A stretch of DNA of 64,000 nucleotides, from NCBI RefSeq assembly GCF_022965805.1, contig NC_133101.1:3658001-3722000 (forward strand), in the 5' to 3' direction. Origin of the DNA: Primulina eburnea (lineage: Eukaryota; Streptophyta; Magnoliopsida; Lamiales; Gesneriaceae). Position 1 is the first letter of the stretch, and the number at the start of each line of letters is the position of its first letter. Of the stretch, positions 13,321-25,362 are shown piece after piece. A model generated the notes under the pieces. It was not told the origin of the DNA. It saw only the letters and a list, made by a program, of their open reading frames with translations, and ran no database searches. The position numbers and the translations under genes are program-made.

Positions 13321-15224
13321 TCAAGCAGTTGCAGCTTCCTTCTTTTCCTCTTCAATTCGTTGCAACTCGATCAATCTTTCTGCCCAAGCTCTGTCTCTCG
13401 CTACGGCAGCCATCTTCCGCTCCACCCGTTTCATGAGTTTTTTCTTTGTAGCCTCTTGCAACTGAGCTTTGCGTTTCCTTTTTTCAGACTGCATGGGGAC
13501 AAAATATAGATTTTCATCCGAACTGGGCACAACCAGTCAAGACCACTAGAACAGTGAAGAATTTGGCACACCTTATACCAGAATAGCACAAACCAAAACT
13601 AAGGACAGCATTGTAGCTGCAATGAGAATCTCGAAGAATACAAAAACTTCTATAAAATCTAAGGGCAGCATAGCAGCAGCAATTAGAATCTCGAAGAATA
13701 CAAAAAGTTTTATACAGTCTGATAGTTAATTACTAGTTCCGAAAAAGAGATGGGGAAGTAAAATAAGTTATTGTGCATCCGGAGAAGGACAAGAAATTCA
13801 AATGTGCAACTCTCGATAGTATCTCATATATAAGTCAACACTTTGTACTCGAACTCAAGTTAAAATGTTGAAACATGGGGCTTAGTTCATTTGGCTCTTT
13901 TACGCCCATTCTCGACTCCAGCTCGATAAGCATACAACAAATTGCACTATGCACACCTACTCGATGAAGGCAAGCCCGAAACATTTTGCATTTTTTTATA
14001 TAGTATGTGTACTAGAATATATCATACATGTTCAGAATTGTAAATTGATTACACCATCATATTCAGCTCACGTGCTGCTTCGTTTCAAGTCAAACATGCA
14101 AAAACTAATGTTCAAGTAAATTCTTACTCGAGGTCAACTTGCAAGGCAGCTCAACTCAACAAGAGACCCTAAATCATGCATAGGTTCAGAGTTGTTTCAA
14201 GATGATCGCAAACCAAACTCACATGATTCTTTAATTGCCGAACATAATGCAGACACAAACAAAATTGACATCAGTTCTATATGATATTTTCTAATGAAAC
14301 AAAAGTTTTCTGTGCTACAGCCGATGTTTGTTGGCAAGCAACAATTGTCTCTAATGTACTATATGACAAGACAATCCAATTCCAACACTTGAACCACTAC
14401 ATAAGAGTCACATTACAATCACCCTGTAACTTTTGTTCCAGGAACACACACTCTTTTGTAGTTGTTATAAGTGCCTGAGCCATGCAATTCGATTTCAATG
14501 AGTTCTAAATTAGTTTAACTATTCAAAGGGGTTTAGATAAGACAACAAATCCACCCATTATCTTCTTGATATTGTGTCAACTCCAGAACCTAGATAAGGA
14601 CATCCCAATACTTTTCAGGATACGATGCAGTGCATTTCGATAGCCAGAAGTTTAATCCTAAACCTACTTAGAAAAATCAACAGAAACGAAATGAAGGAAG
14701 AGTAAGAAGAACAAGAATTTATACACAGAAATACCATTATAAATGCACGACGCTGTTTGATTCTCTTCTTCTCGTTCCTTCTCTTCACACTTCCCTGATT
14801 CGGTTGGTTGGGAAGTATCGGTTCTCCAGGCACGCATTTCACCCACGCATATGGCCCTAACAAATTTTCCCCAGTAACAAATTATCGATTGCATTTTACT
14901 ATTAATTCACATTTGTTCCCGTCGTAAAAGACTAAGAACATAAAAGGAGGTTAAAAGCTTCGTTAATTTCGAACCTGGGGGCTTCAAGCTCGCTCTTTTG
15001 CGTCGAGGTTTATCCATGGGTCTGCGCTTGGGATACCGGGTATCGGTGAGGCTGTGGAAAGCGGAGGACGGTGGAATCCACGGGAGACTGCGGCGGAGGG
15101 GGAAGAATATGAGGCGGAGCTCCGGCGATGAGGTGGTGGAGAAGTTTGATTGGGAGATGCGTGAGGCGGGTGAGAGGATTCGGGTTACGGGTCGGATCAT
15201 GGCTCTTAGGGCTCCAAAACCCAT
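13321..15224 (-). CDS. Small basic plant protein, probably organelle-targeted; function unknown
   Basis: Three exons join in phase: 15224-14975, 14856-14735 and 13488-13321, giving 179 aa. Residues 1-45 (MGFGALRAMIRPVTRIL onward, with SNFSTTSS) look like a mitochondrial presequence. The core has the striking block PYAWVKCVPGEPILPNQPNQ, then GSVKRRNEKKR. The C-terminal 70 residues are very rich in Lys/Arg/Glu (KKLMKRVERKMAAVARDRAW) and should form a long charged helix, possibly a coiled coil. I recall similar uncharacterised proteins in other plants but no assigned function. A basic, helical, organelle-targeted protein would suit a ribosome or RNA partner, but that is inference. It lies tail-to-head with RNase H2C on the same strand, about 700 bp away. 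Confidence 0.8.
13600..13730. repeat. Two-copy tandem repeat in an intron
   Basis: A unit of about 65 bp occurs twice, sharing gcagca-tgtagc-gcaat-agaatctcgaagaatacaaaaa. It lies in intron 2 of the small basic protein gene. Confidence 0.7.
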
Positions 15225-15921
15225 AGCTCTGAGCTGAATTTCTCGCGCCTGTGAGGAGCTCGACTTCGACGGCTTAAATGAGAATGTTGATGTTAGATGA
15301 AGTTCAACGTCGGCGTAGGTGGTGTATTTTTTTTGGCAAATTTTGAACTAAATTTAAATATATTTAAATTTATTTCGAGTACAAATTATTTTATTAAATA
15401 GTTTATAAATTTTAATTAATTATTAATATATCATATAATTATATTCTAAGCATTTATTTTTTTACTAATAATTTTTATAATTTGCAATTATGTTAGAATA
15501 TTTCAGAAAAAGCTTTAATTCGAGCTTGAGTTGGAATGTAAGTCTAGCTTCAAATTTTTCTCCATATTCGATTTTATTTAATTTGTTTATACCTTGAGCC
15601 GATGATAGTTGCACTTTTTAATAATTAAAAGTATGATATGTTTATGCAATGCATGGACAAGTAAATCCATTCAAATCTTTCAATCCGAATGCGATCTAAA
15701 GTAATATGAAATTAAACAAGGAAACATGAAACGATCTATTCATAGAGATCAATTGCTTCAATCAACAGCTATGAGCTAACAACAGAAAATTAATAAATAA
15801 ATTCCATCCTGTGCAAACAATAAATTCTCCTAGCAAAATGAGACAACTTTCAATGCTTTAGCACGACAGGAATGTGTTACAATTCGGTTCGTAAAAGGTT
15901 CTGGTCAAGCAGCTGCAGCTC
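15225..15921. other. Intergenic region between two minus-strand genes
   Basis: Holds the promoter of the small basic protein gene (next to 15224) and the 3' UTR of RNase H2C (next to 15922). The middle, 15330-15700, is AT-rich with no coding sign. Confidence 0.4.
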
Positions 15922-16754
15922 CTAATTGGTGCATGTGGATTCAACATCTTCGAGAGTGACTGGTTGATGCAGCTACATTCACGAAGATGACCGTTTTACA
16001 TCATGACTCAACTAGCAGAAAATTACTGCCCAGAAGAAGAAGAATATCGTCAACAAATCAACAGGGAACTTACCGCTTGTGCAATGGGAAACCAGTGAAG
16101 GGCACGCAAAAAAGCGTCTTCTTTTGAGGGAACGGCATCATGATTCCAGATTGTTAAATTTTCAAACGTAGCACATGTCTTCCAGCAGTTTGAACTTGAA
16201 CTGTTTGCATTTTTATCAGAACTCTTCTTCCCCAAGATAGACCCTAAAAATTGAGTAAATTAAATCAAATCGCATAAAAACAGTACAGTTCAACAGGCTC
16301 CGCGCTTAAATATAAAAAAAGTAATATTGCTTTGGTCATCATTGTTTAGTGTCCCTGCAGATGGAGGATCAGCATTTGCTGCTTGAACAAAAAACAATAG
16401 AATGAAATCCAAAATGAGTGATTATACAAGTACCAGAATAGCCCTGGGGAAGGGAAATGGTGGTGCCATGCAATTTCCTTCCTCTAAAATAGGCCTCTTC
16501 CACTCTTAGACCATCCACCTCCATTTCTGCAAGTCATCCAATCTCAAAATCAGGAAACAAGGCAGGTGTTGTGCGCAGTGCATCAGTGTCAAGATTATAC
16601 CTCCAGAGGGTTTGGGCTTGAAGTAGTGAGAAACAGATGTGGCGCCATTGTACTTGATGCAGCAGGGCAGCTGATGCATCTTCCCCGTCAGGTCCATCAC
16701 AATCTTCCCATCCCGTCTCAGATCAATAGTGGACCTCTCATCCCTGCTGTCCAT
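15922..16754 (-). CDS. RNH2C: Ribonuclease H2 subunit C
   Basis: Non-catalytic subunit of the RNase H2 heterotrimer, which removes ribonucleotides from nuclear DNA and cuts RNA:DNA hybrids; it pairs with subunit B to hold catalytic subunit A. Four exons join in phase: 16754-16601, 16526-16434, 16243-16074 and 15972-15922, giving 155 aa. Family blocks in order: HQLPCCIKYNGATSVSHYFK in exon 1, VDGLRVEEAYFRGRKLHGTT in exon 2, the WNHDAVPSKEDAFLRALHW signature in exon 3, and the short tail LHQPVTLEDVESTCTN in exon 4. I chose the ATG at 16754 (MDSRDERSTIDLRRDG) because it matches the usual family start. The longer open frame up to 16808 begins with GTG, not ATG. The identification is from remembered family sequence and is strong. 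Confidence 0.9.
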
Positions 16755-19700
16755 GCGTTCAATGATAGAACTAGGTATTTCTCTAGGAAAATCCCTTTCT
16801 CCCCGCACCTTGTGACAAAATAATGATCACAGCACACATGAACTAAATGACAACATCAACACTTAATTTTTCAAGTAAAACAATATAATTAGACTGCGGT
16901 ATAATGTTTTTGATAAAAAAAAAAAAACCAAATTCGGTCATTCTTATCCTACTTAATGACTTGTGACTAAAAATTATGTCATAATGATGTAAAAGTACTC
17001 AAAAAATAATGTATGATTAAAGTTTGTGGGTTTATGTAAAATCCAAGTGACAGGCGAATTTTGTAATCGCAGTTTGATTTGTATTTTTTTTCCAGCTACA
17101 TCACTATTGGAATATAGTCCAAAAAGTAGCTTATGCAAGTCTGATAATAACAGGACTAAAACATTGAAGAACAGATGTGCTTGAAAACACTAACTGAAGT
17201 TAGATATGATACAAAAAGTTCTCGTCACTTGTACTCTTTGAATCAGTTCACAATACTAAAGAAGTAGCCGTAATTTATAGAAATAGAAACAATTCATGAA
17301 GTACACATTTGGAAATCAGGCTTTTCATAGCATAGGATCATTCGAAACAATTATAAGAAACTAAGTTAAGATATGATCTTGGATGTTATTAAGCTCATGA
17401 ATGAAAACCTGGATTTAAGATTATTCTTTTACTTTCCAATATATCCAAAATAGTAGATGTCGCAGCATCCTATTAAGAGGTGAAATCAAAATTGGAGTAA
17501 GTTAATAATCCATATAATAAAGTTTAATAAGAATAAAGTCTCAAATTTAAAAAAAAAAAAAAAGAAGAAGAAAGAAAGACATTATTTGGTTCCTAATGAT
17601 TTTTACGTGAAACATAACAAATAACACAAGATTTAGTAGCATCATCTTTTTTAATATTGAAACAAATAATAGACACTTAAACATGGAACCTGAACATTCA
17701 TGCAAGAGTAATACCATAACATTTTAAATAATCAATCAAATTCATCAAGCATATCAATGTACCATTTAACCGAAAGGAAGCTAATAATACGACTACGTTG
17801 AATAATTGAAATATGCAGAATTTAAAGTAAAACAATGTTACAGAATGATGCAATAGCACATAGAGTAAAATAGTTTTTTTTTAATTACTACTGAAATACA
17901 CCATGATTTATGCTTTAAACCATCATTCCAAATCATTCTGATACAGAAATAAGGAATTATACTTCAAACAAAAGAATAGTGTCGGAGACAAATAAAAATT
18001 TAACCAAGAAGATAAGATCAAGATAGTTACCCTCATAATTATGTTTCCACTTTCCACCAAAACCAATACCCAAAAAATTTAAAATTGAGGAAAAGACAAA
18101 ACATCGTATAATAATTTAACAATTTCATACTTAGCATCATGTGAGAAAAGAAATGAACCAAAGTATAAATTTAACTCACAATTATAGATGATCAACGTAT
18201 CTCTCTATAAGGTTCAACTTCATCAGGAAATGCCAAGTCCAGTTTCTGAAATTGATGTCTTTGCAGCCGCATTAGATACGAAGCATTACAAAGTACATAA
18301 CTTGAGAATGAAACAAAAAGTTATTAAACTAGACTGATGCATAGTTGTATGGAAGAATAAAATTGCAAGTCAAAATCAAGAAAGGGTAGAACGAATTATA
18401 CTGTATCCATGTTTCTAAGATGTTAGTAAATGAGCAAAACAATACTATTGCAAGATAAATACAATTCAATTGGAAGCTTTCTTTTGTCTAATCACAGCAT
18501 CCTTATCCTCGTTAATTTAAACCTAATCATAAGACCATGTCATCAGCTTTATTTATCCAAGATACATGATCTATATGAAAATTCACGAAACCCATGAAAT
18601 TCATGAACCATTCGAATACTAATTCTTGCTAAAAGCAAACCAGTTTACCCAAACATCCATTTGAACAGAAATAAGAAAAATAGCAAAACCGAAACGCGAT
18701 TCTCGTACCTTGCAAGCTTCGAAATGGAAAATTAGACGGATTAATTCCCCTTAGCTTCCTCCAATTTTCCCTCCAGTGTTGGAACTAGGATGGGTATGGG
18801 TATGGGTAGGGTTGAACCTAATTGTACCCATATTCGATTATTTCATTTGGATTTATTCCATTTTGAAAATTATTTAAATTGATAGGTAAAATATAATATA
18901 TTATTTTTTTAATTAAACTTTAAAATATAAGCTTAAATAACTTAAAAAATAACAATACTAAAACTTAACAAAAATATTCTTAATTCAGTAAATATCATCT
19001 CATAAAATATATAATCTAAATAAAATAAAATTATTAATTTAATAAATTTATAGTTTTTTGTCAGTTTGTTTTTTACAAATTTAATTTGAAATCGAACTAT
19101 ATAAAATTCGATCTTAATATTTATATCCGAATTTTAAAATTCGATTTTTGTTTCGGTTTAGTTTTCGGTTTCTTCAGTTTTGATTTACGGTTTTTTTCGT
19201 TTTAAAAAAAATTTGAACACCCATAGATCCATCTAATAATTTTAATTTTTTTTACATGTCTAATTTTTACCTTTTAAATAAACTAATACCAAATTTTGAA
19301 CAAATTAGTTTTGGGCATTGAAGGTTATAAAATTTAGAAATTAGAGAAGAAAAAACATTTGCAAAACACACACGTTCTTTGATCTCTCAAAAAACAAAAC
19401 ATTATTTCTTTGATTCAATGTAATTTGCACTTTGCAGAAATACATAAATGCAATCAAAAACCAAATTTGACTCTCTCTCTTTTTCCACACTTTTTTTCTA
19501 TTTTTAATCAAAAATATTTTTTACTCCAAAACACACATGTTCTTAGGTTTCTTAACAAATAAAACATTTATTTCTTTTATTCAATGTAATTTACAGAATA
19601 CATAAATAAAATCAAAAACCAAATTTGATTATTTTTTTCCAAACACACATATTTCTATTTTTTACTCCAAAACACACATGTTCTTTGGTTTCTTAACTAA

Positions 19701-20030
19701 TAAAACATTTATTTATCCAATAAACAGAAGCTAAAATAACATAAACAAAACCAAAAATCATATACACAATATGAATACCAAATCTAATTCTCGATTTAGG
19801 AACATGGTTCCAAGAGAATATTACAAGTTTACGATCATATGCGCCACCAAGAGCTATAGACTCATGTTCATGAAAAACAAAAATACATAACCAATTCTTA
19901 TTAAGCCCATGTTACCTAAATATTACTCCCCCTTGCAGGAAATTTAATGATATTTACAAAGAAACACAATTATTGCAACACTCTTATATGAATTAAACAA
20001 TAAAAATACTGCATTTCATGGGAGCATGGA
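16755..20030. other. Long AT-rich region between RNase H2C and GGT
   Basis: No coding region recognised. A GC-richer stretch near 18700-18785, with a possible minus-strand donor (CAAG|GTACGAG, at about 18712), could be a 5' UTR exon of RNase H2C separated by a long leader intron; this is inference only. 18830-19220 is very AT-rich and contains the tggttcggttt-type simple sequence seen again at about 53310-53560. 19363-19770 holds an imperfect tandem repeat (separate entry). The end just before 20031 is the GGT 3' UTR. Confidence 0.4.
19363..19770. repeat. Imperfect tandem repeat, about three units
   Basis: The block aacacacatgttctt-ggtttctta-caaataaaacattt-tttctttgattcaatgtaattt...aaaatcaaaaaccaaatttga recurs three times with spacing of roughly 130-180 bp, starting near 19365, 19530 and 19670. 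It is AT-rich and non-coding. The third unit is incomplete. Confidence 0.65.
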
Positions 20031-23000
20031 TCAGATCCCTGCAGGCCATCCACCTTTCCTTGGATCACTGACAGCCGTTAGTACTCCACGAATGACATTG
20101 TCGCTTCTCATTTTCCGACCCGAGTTCGCTGTTTTGTTTAGATTTTGAACCACAAGCTGACAGATTGCCCCTCCTGTTTTTGCCTTCAGTTGATGACCTC
20201 TGTCTCTCAAGAAATGCTTGTTCTCTTCAGAAAGTTCGATGTGCTCGCCATCCACGACGGTCCAATTCTCGTAAGACACTATGTTTGGAATCAGCTGGAT
20301 GAAAAATATTTAACTAAATTCTTAATTTGATAAATGCTTCCTAAAATTTAGGATTAAAATTTGGAATACGGCAGTACCCTGTGGTAAACTCTTGCACTCT
20401 GCACAGCCGCTAAAGGTTCCATTCCTAAGATAAAATGGTTGATGAAAACCTGCACAACTGCAGGTATTATGTCCAAGCCACCGCTGCCGCCAAGGACCCC
20501 TACCAACTGATCATCCTATAAATGTTTACAAATAAATTGCATTAGCACATACAACAGAGTCTCATTACATTAAAGTGCTTCATCTAATTCTACATACAAA
20601 ATCTACTATGAATTGCCAAAATTTGAAAATTTATTTGGTGAAAGTACTAATTTCAAGCAGCCAAATTACATAAAATCAACCAACAACAAATTTTTGGGTC
20701 CACTCCTGATCATGGCTGAAAAATAGTTCGAAAACATGGTCTAATATACCTTACCTTGAGGACAATGATGGGTGTCATGGAAGATAACGGCCTCTTGTTT
20801 GGTGCAATAAAATTAGTTGGGGCCGGAGGCAGCTTGTCAGGGGATATGTCAGTCGGTATAGAGAAATCATCCATTTCATTGTTGAAAATGATGCCAGTAC
20901 GAGGAGAGAGCACACCGCCTCCAAATGCATAATTCACTGTGGTTGTCATGGACACGGCATTTCGATCTGAATCCACCACACAGAAGTGGCTTGTTCCATG
21001 ATCCCTGAGTTGGCTCCACCTAAAGTAACAAATAATTTTAGAATCATTTTAATATCAAAAAATGATGTCCGATTGAGTGAAGGATGCAAAAAGGAAAAAC
21101 CTGTGCATATAATACTCAGGAGGGAATGTGGTATTGTCAAATATCTTTTCTTTAATTATCTTTGCGAAAGAAGGAGAAAGCATGTCAGACACGATATCAC
21201 TGATACTGACAAATTTGGGATCTCCAAGATTCATTCGAATAGCAAACATGTGTTTCAATGCTTCAATAAGACGATGCAAGCCCAGAGCACCCTTCATAGC
21301 ATCTCGACGAGTTCCATAACTATCTAAGATATTCAGAACCTATAATTCATCAATCATCAAATAGTAATCAAATATAGACATCTTCAGATCCAGTTATAAG
21401 GTTCAAATAGAGCATAACACCCACCAAAGAAAGGCCAACTGTTCCACTCGAAGGAGGAGCCATTCCAAATATCTTGTATCCCATAACATTTACAGCCACC
21501 GCATCAATGACATTTACTTGGTACTTTCTCAAGTCTTCCATCGTCAATATCCCACCAGCATTCCTCACATCTTCAATCAATTGTTCACCAACCGTTCCGT
21601 TATAGAAAACCTTGGGCCCTTGTTTGGCTATTGCCTCTAAGCTGTTACCAAGCTCTACATTGTAGCAGATTTGGCCAACTTTTAATAGTTCACCACGTGG
21701 TGCATAGACTTTTCGTAAGCCAGGATCAACCATTATCTTGTCCACATTTTTAGCAATGCTTGCACCAAGGTATGGTCCAACTGTAAACCCATTTCTCGCA
21801 AGTTTAATCGCAGGTTCGAACAAAATCCTCCAAGGCAACCGGCCAAATTTCAACCAAGCTACGTGAAGCCCAGCTAACTCGCCGGGAACACCCATGGACA
21901 GAGCTCCTTGATACTTTGCTACTGCATTGTTCTCATACATGTCCTATGCAATGTAAATGAAACTCATCAGTATCAAGCTGCCATGGATGAAACCTTACAC
22001 ACTATATACCAATTCACAGTAGTTCCCATTAAAGATGTACTAAAATAACTTTCTTTATAGTCGTCAACTTTTCGTAATGTAGAAAATAAGGAAAAACAGA
22101 ACCAGTGAAGGGGGAGGGGTTCAAACTAGTCAGAGCTTTAGAAAATTTTCAACGTCATACGTGTGCTAATGAAATTTTGATCTTGAACTTGAGGCACTCA
22201 TTGTGCTAGTTTATAGTTGATTTGATTGAAAATACTGGAAAAATAATGGCATCACACATTATGTTATGAATAGAACGTTAAATAAAAAAAATTCACAAAC
22301 GGTGACAAATTTGATTTAATTTTTCATTCTTTTAGCATTTAATTGATATAAAATATACTATATATATTCCATGCATAAAAGATAATAATTACCATTAAAA
22401 TCTCAATTCATAAGCTTATGAATAATCACGTGCTGGGTCAGCAGCACATTAGACCCCTACCTGTGAGGCAGCTTCTGGAGCAGTTTCTCTCATGTCAATT
22501 GCAAGGGCACCAGATGATGACGAGGATCGAACAACCATAAAACCGCCGCCTCCGATTCCACTAGACATTGGACTAACAACTCCAAGGCAGATTGCTGTTG
22601 CAACAGCAGCATCGACCGCATGACCACCTTTTTCGAGCATCGACACACCAATTTCCGAGCAACGACCATCATCAGCAGCGACGACTGCTAGCTGAGACTC
22701 AAAGACGTCACTTTTGTTGAACTGCAGTCTCCCGTTCAACCTGTGATCATCTTTTCCAGACCAAAGGCTCAACTCTCCTCTAAGAGCAATGCCTGGAATC
22801 GAATATACAGCAAATCAACTTGGTAATTCATCTGATTATGATCTAGATTAATGGGCTTCATTTCTCATCCCCCATTTTCCAAATTGCACGTAGAAGAAAT
22901 AAATACATACAAGAACCAGCATTCAACACAATTTTGCTCATGTAGATCAAATAATAATTGGTCTCAGCTGTAAGACAAAGGATAAATAGCACGCGTTTAT

Positions 23001-23273
23001 CTCATAACTAAAATTCAATTGACTGACGGGTGAAACATTAGAATATTACTCAGTCAACTTATCGTTTATTCAACAAGAATAAGAATTACATCGTATCGAT
23101 CTAAAAAATCCAGTTATAATATCTAAACAAAAGCAAACTTTTTCAAGGGAAAAAATGAAAAGAAATAAGAACTCACATGATATGGCTAAAAGAACAAGAA
23201 CGACACATAAAGCTGAGTTGTTCCTATTTCTGTTGTGATTCAGAAGCGAAGCCTGGAAGTCCTGCTGCCCCAT
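20031..23273 (-). CDS. GGT: Gamma-glutamyltransferase / glutathione hydrolase
   Basis: Cleaves the gamma-glutamyl bond of glutathione and glutathione conjugates; plant forms act in the apoplast or vacuole. Seven exons join in phase: 23273-23177, 22792-22461, 21943-21425, 21339-21101, 21019-20755, 20515-20378 and 20294-20031, giving 617 aa. The first 20 residues carry an [10 protein letters not shown] segment, then one hydrophobic span ([16 protein letters not shown], residues 21-36), so it looks like a type II membrane protein. Large-subunit blocks include [29 protein letters not shown] and MRETAP. The autocleavage and catalytic threonine is predicted at T405 in [11 protein letters not shown], followed by NEMDDFS, PLSSMTP and LGGSGG of the small subunit. 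The N-terminal membrane anchor recalls the vacuolar GGT of Arabidopsis, but the paralogue cannot be settled without alignment. All key motifs are intact. Confidence 0.93.
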
Positions 23274-23530
23274 GGAATATACTTTTTGCGCCTCTCTTTT
23301 CTTCTGTCGTCTGTTTGTGTACAGTTAGGTGAGACAGAGGAAAAGAAAGGCAGAATATTTTGTGATTGCGAGTTATGGAGTGTAGAACAAGAAGTGTGTC
23401 TGTCATCTTCCTTTGGGGCCTAGCGTACCGTATTTGGATTCTTTGGCCAAATAATGCATGGGAATAAAAAGTCAAGTAAATTTTTTAAAAAAATATTTTT
23501 ATTTTTTAAAGATACGGTATTTATAAAGGG

Positions 23531-24096
23531 TAAAATCAGATATCCAATTGTCAGAAATACTGAAAAAATTCGCTATTGGACAGAAAATTTTGAAAATGTG
23601 GTAAATATTCCCGAAAGTTTTATTAGTTGTTCAATCTCCTCTCTGTCTTTCTTTCTTTCTTTTTCTTCCCTCCAATTACGAATTTTTTTCAGTATTTCTG
23701 ACAATTGGTGTTAAATGTCCCAACTCGATTAGATAATTAACCTTTGAGTGGCATATATTGGCTTGGACAATCCTCCCCCCTTGAGCTAGTTTTTGGGGTT
23801 GAGTTAGGTCCAAGTTCCAATCTTTAACATGGTATCAGAGCCCGGGTTTCACCGTTATGTGTTGGATTGCCTATAATTAGGCCACCCGTTCTGCCCATAA
23901 TTGGGTCATTTGTAAACTCCACGCTCCAGATGTTCATTCCTGGGCGTGAGAGGGGTGTGTTAAATGTCTCACATCAGTTAGATAATTAACCTTTGAGTGA
24001 CATATATTAGCTTGGACAATCATCCACCCTTAAGCTAACTTTTGGGGTTGAGTTAGGTCCAAATTTCAATCTTAACAATTGAGTATCTGATTTAGC
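23531..24096. repeat. Inverted repeat whose right arm is split by the TRIM element
   Basis: The left arm 23531-23572 (taaaatcagatatccaattg then tcagaaatactgaaaaaatt) is the reverse complement of 23679-23708. It continues, after skipping the TRIM at 23709-24077, into 24078-24096 (attgagtatctgattta). The spacer is about 106 bp. Once the TRIM is removed the right arm is restored over about 42 bp, which shows that the inverted repeat is older than the TRIM. Confidence 0.8.
23709..24077 (+). mobile_element. TRIM (terminal-repeat retrotransposon in miniature)
   Basis: A 369-bp element with two LTRs, 23709-23829 (121 bp) and 23958-24077 (120 bp). Both begin tgttaaatgtc, end ttcaatctt-aaca, and share the block tagataattaacctttgagt. 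Directly after the first LTR is a primer-binding site tggtatcagagcc (23830-23842), the usual initiator-methionine tRNA match. A purine-rich tract, gcgtgagaggggtg, precedes the second LTR. The internal region is only 128 bp and codes for nothing, so it depended on other retrotransposons to move. The flanks attgg (23704-23708) and attga (24078-24082) match at 4 of 5 bases and look like the target duplication. Confidence 0.88.
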
Positions 24097-24168
24097 TGTT
24101 CAATATTGGGTATCTGATTTAGTTGTTCAATCTCCTCTCTCTCTTTCTTTCTTTTTCTTCCCTCCAAA

Positions 24169-25036
24169 ATAGACGTCGTGGCAAATTACAAATTCTAAGA
24201 CACACCAGCCACTTGCTTTTTTTTCCTTGGGTAAAGTCAGGGCAGTAACGCAAGTACATTGTACCTGGTCTAGTTTTTCGTAATGGAAACCAAAACGGAA
24301 AAGACGACCAAAACTTGCTATTTTAAAAACCATGGTTTAAACTTTAATGAAGTGCTGTTGGTCATATCTAGCATTATCATCATGTGTGGAAATTCTATTT
24401 TTAATTAAAAATATGACTTATCTTGACTTTCACTCTCCTATTAATAGGTTACAAAAAAATTAAATTAATAATATTAGGACCATAAAATTTCATTGATTCA
24501 GAGAATTATTAATTCTATCAGTTAATCGATAAATTAATAACGTATTATTTTAAAATGTTTTTTATTCAACGAACATAAATTTAATCGCATTAAAATTCAT
24601 TAAATTTCACCGATACATGCATCATATTCTTTGAATTAATATATAAAAAATTGATCATACATATATATTTACAGAAATAAATAAGTGATATTCATTTTTT
24701 AATAATTAAATAATATTCATTGTATTGACAAATCAAATCAAATTCACTGTAAAAACAAAAACAATAATAAATTTAAATTTGATTAAAAAAACAAACAACA
24801 ATATAATCATATTTTACTAAATTGTCCTAATTGTGTTTATAAAATTATTAATTTATAATATTTATGATACCATAGTTTTATACAAGTGTTTTCTGAAAAA
24901 TTATTATCTTATTAATTTAGTATTTTGGCCCAAGTCTGGATAAAGAAATCAGAGAGATTATTATTTTATCGAGTATTAAATCATAAAGATTTTACTTTAT
25001 AATGACTATAGTTAATATTCATTAGTCCATTTTTAC
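24169..25036. other. AT-rich intergenic region
   Basis: No coding region, RNA gene or mobile element recognised. In particular, the further 3' exons expected for the golgin fragment just to the right are missing. Confidence 0.4.
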
Positions 25037-25362
25037 CTGGATTCTAGCTAATGCCGTGGATGCCTCAGTTGCTTTCTGTTCCGATTCAAATTCTCTTTCA
25101 CTAGCAGTCTAAATAATTATTGAAAATAAATATTTCAAAGATAATACAAGGCAACTGATTACTGATATTTGGAAGCAATGAGAAAGAAGTCAGAGCACAA
25201 AAATGAATGCAGAAGAAACACATCCAAGGAAGAAGAGCAGATGAATTTCCATGCACTAACCAGCTTGAAAGCGTTATACTCGGCATGCTCTTCTTCAGCT
25301 CTCCGTTCAGAGGCAGGCAGTTCCTGACTCAAAGCCTGATGTTGCATGAACCTTAACGCCAT
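25037..25362 (-). pseudogene. Two-exon fragment of a golgin (golgin-84/GC1-like coiled-coil protein)
   Basis: Two neighbouring exons on the minus strand, 25362-25261 and 25108-25037, join cleanly: AEYNAFKL at the end of the first and TASEREFESEQ at the start of the second, continuing to ASTALARIQ. The first has ALSQELPASERRAEEEH. These match the coiled-coil region of plant golgin-84/golgin candidate proteins as I recall them. The donors (CTG|GTTAGT and CAG|GTAAAA) and the acceptor (TTTAG|ACT) are intact. I see no other golgin exon on either side; a full gene would need several upstream and downstream exons. So this is a captured or duplicated gene fragment, not a working gene. The DNA to its right (26450-26640) resembles the GGT 5' leader. 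Confidence 0.65.

Larger units (their letters stand above)
23274..24168. promoter_or_regulatory. GGT upstream region, carrying nested repeats
   Basis: 5' leader and promoter side of the minus-strand GGT gene. The first 150 bp have the mixed composition of a 5' UTR (23280-23430). Beyond it lie a hairpin-forming inverted repeat (23531-23572 with 23679 onward), a TRIM element (23709-24077) and duplicated CT-rich blocks at about 23625-23674 and 24117-24168. None of this DNA is coding. Confidence 0.55.

Noticed and set aside
14998..15237. 79-codon plus-strand frame
   Set aside because: Antisense shadow of the first exon of the small basic protein gene.
16755..16808. N-terminal extension of RNase H2C
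   Set aside because: The extended frame starts with GTG, not ATG, and the extra residues do not resemble the family; the ATG at 16754 fits.
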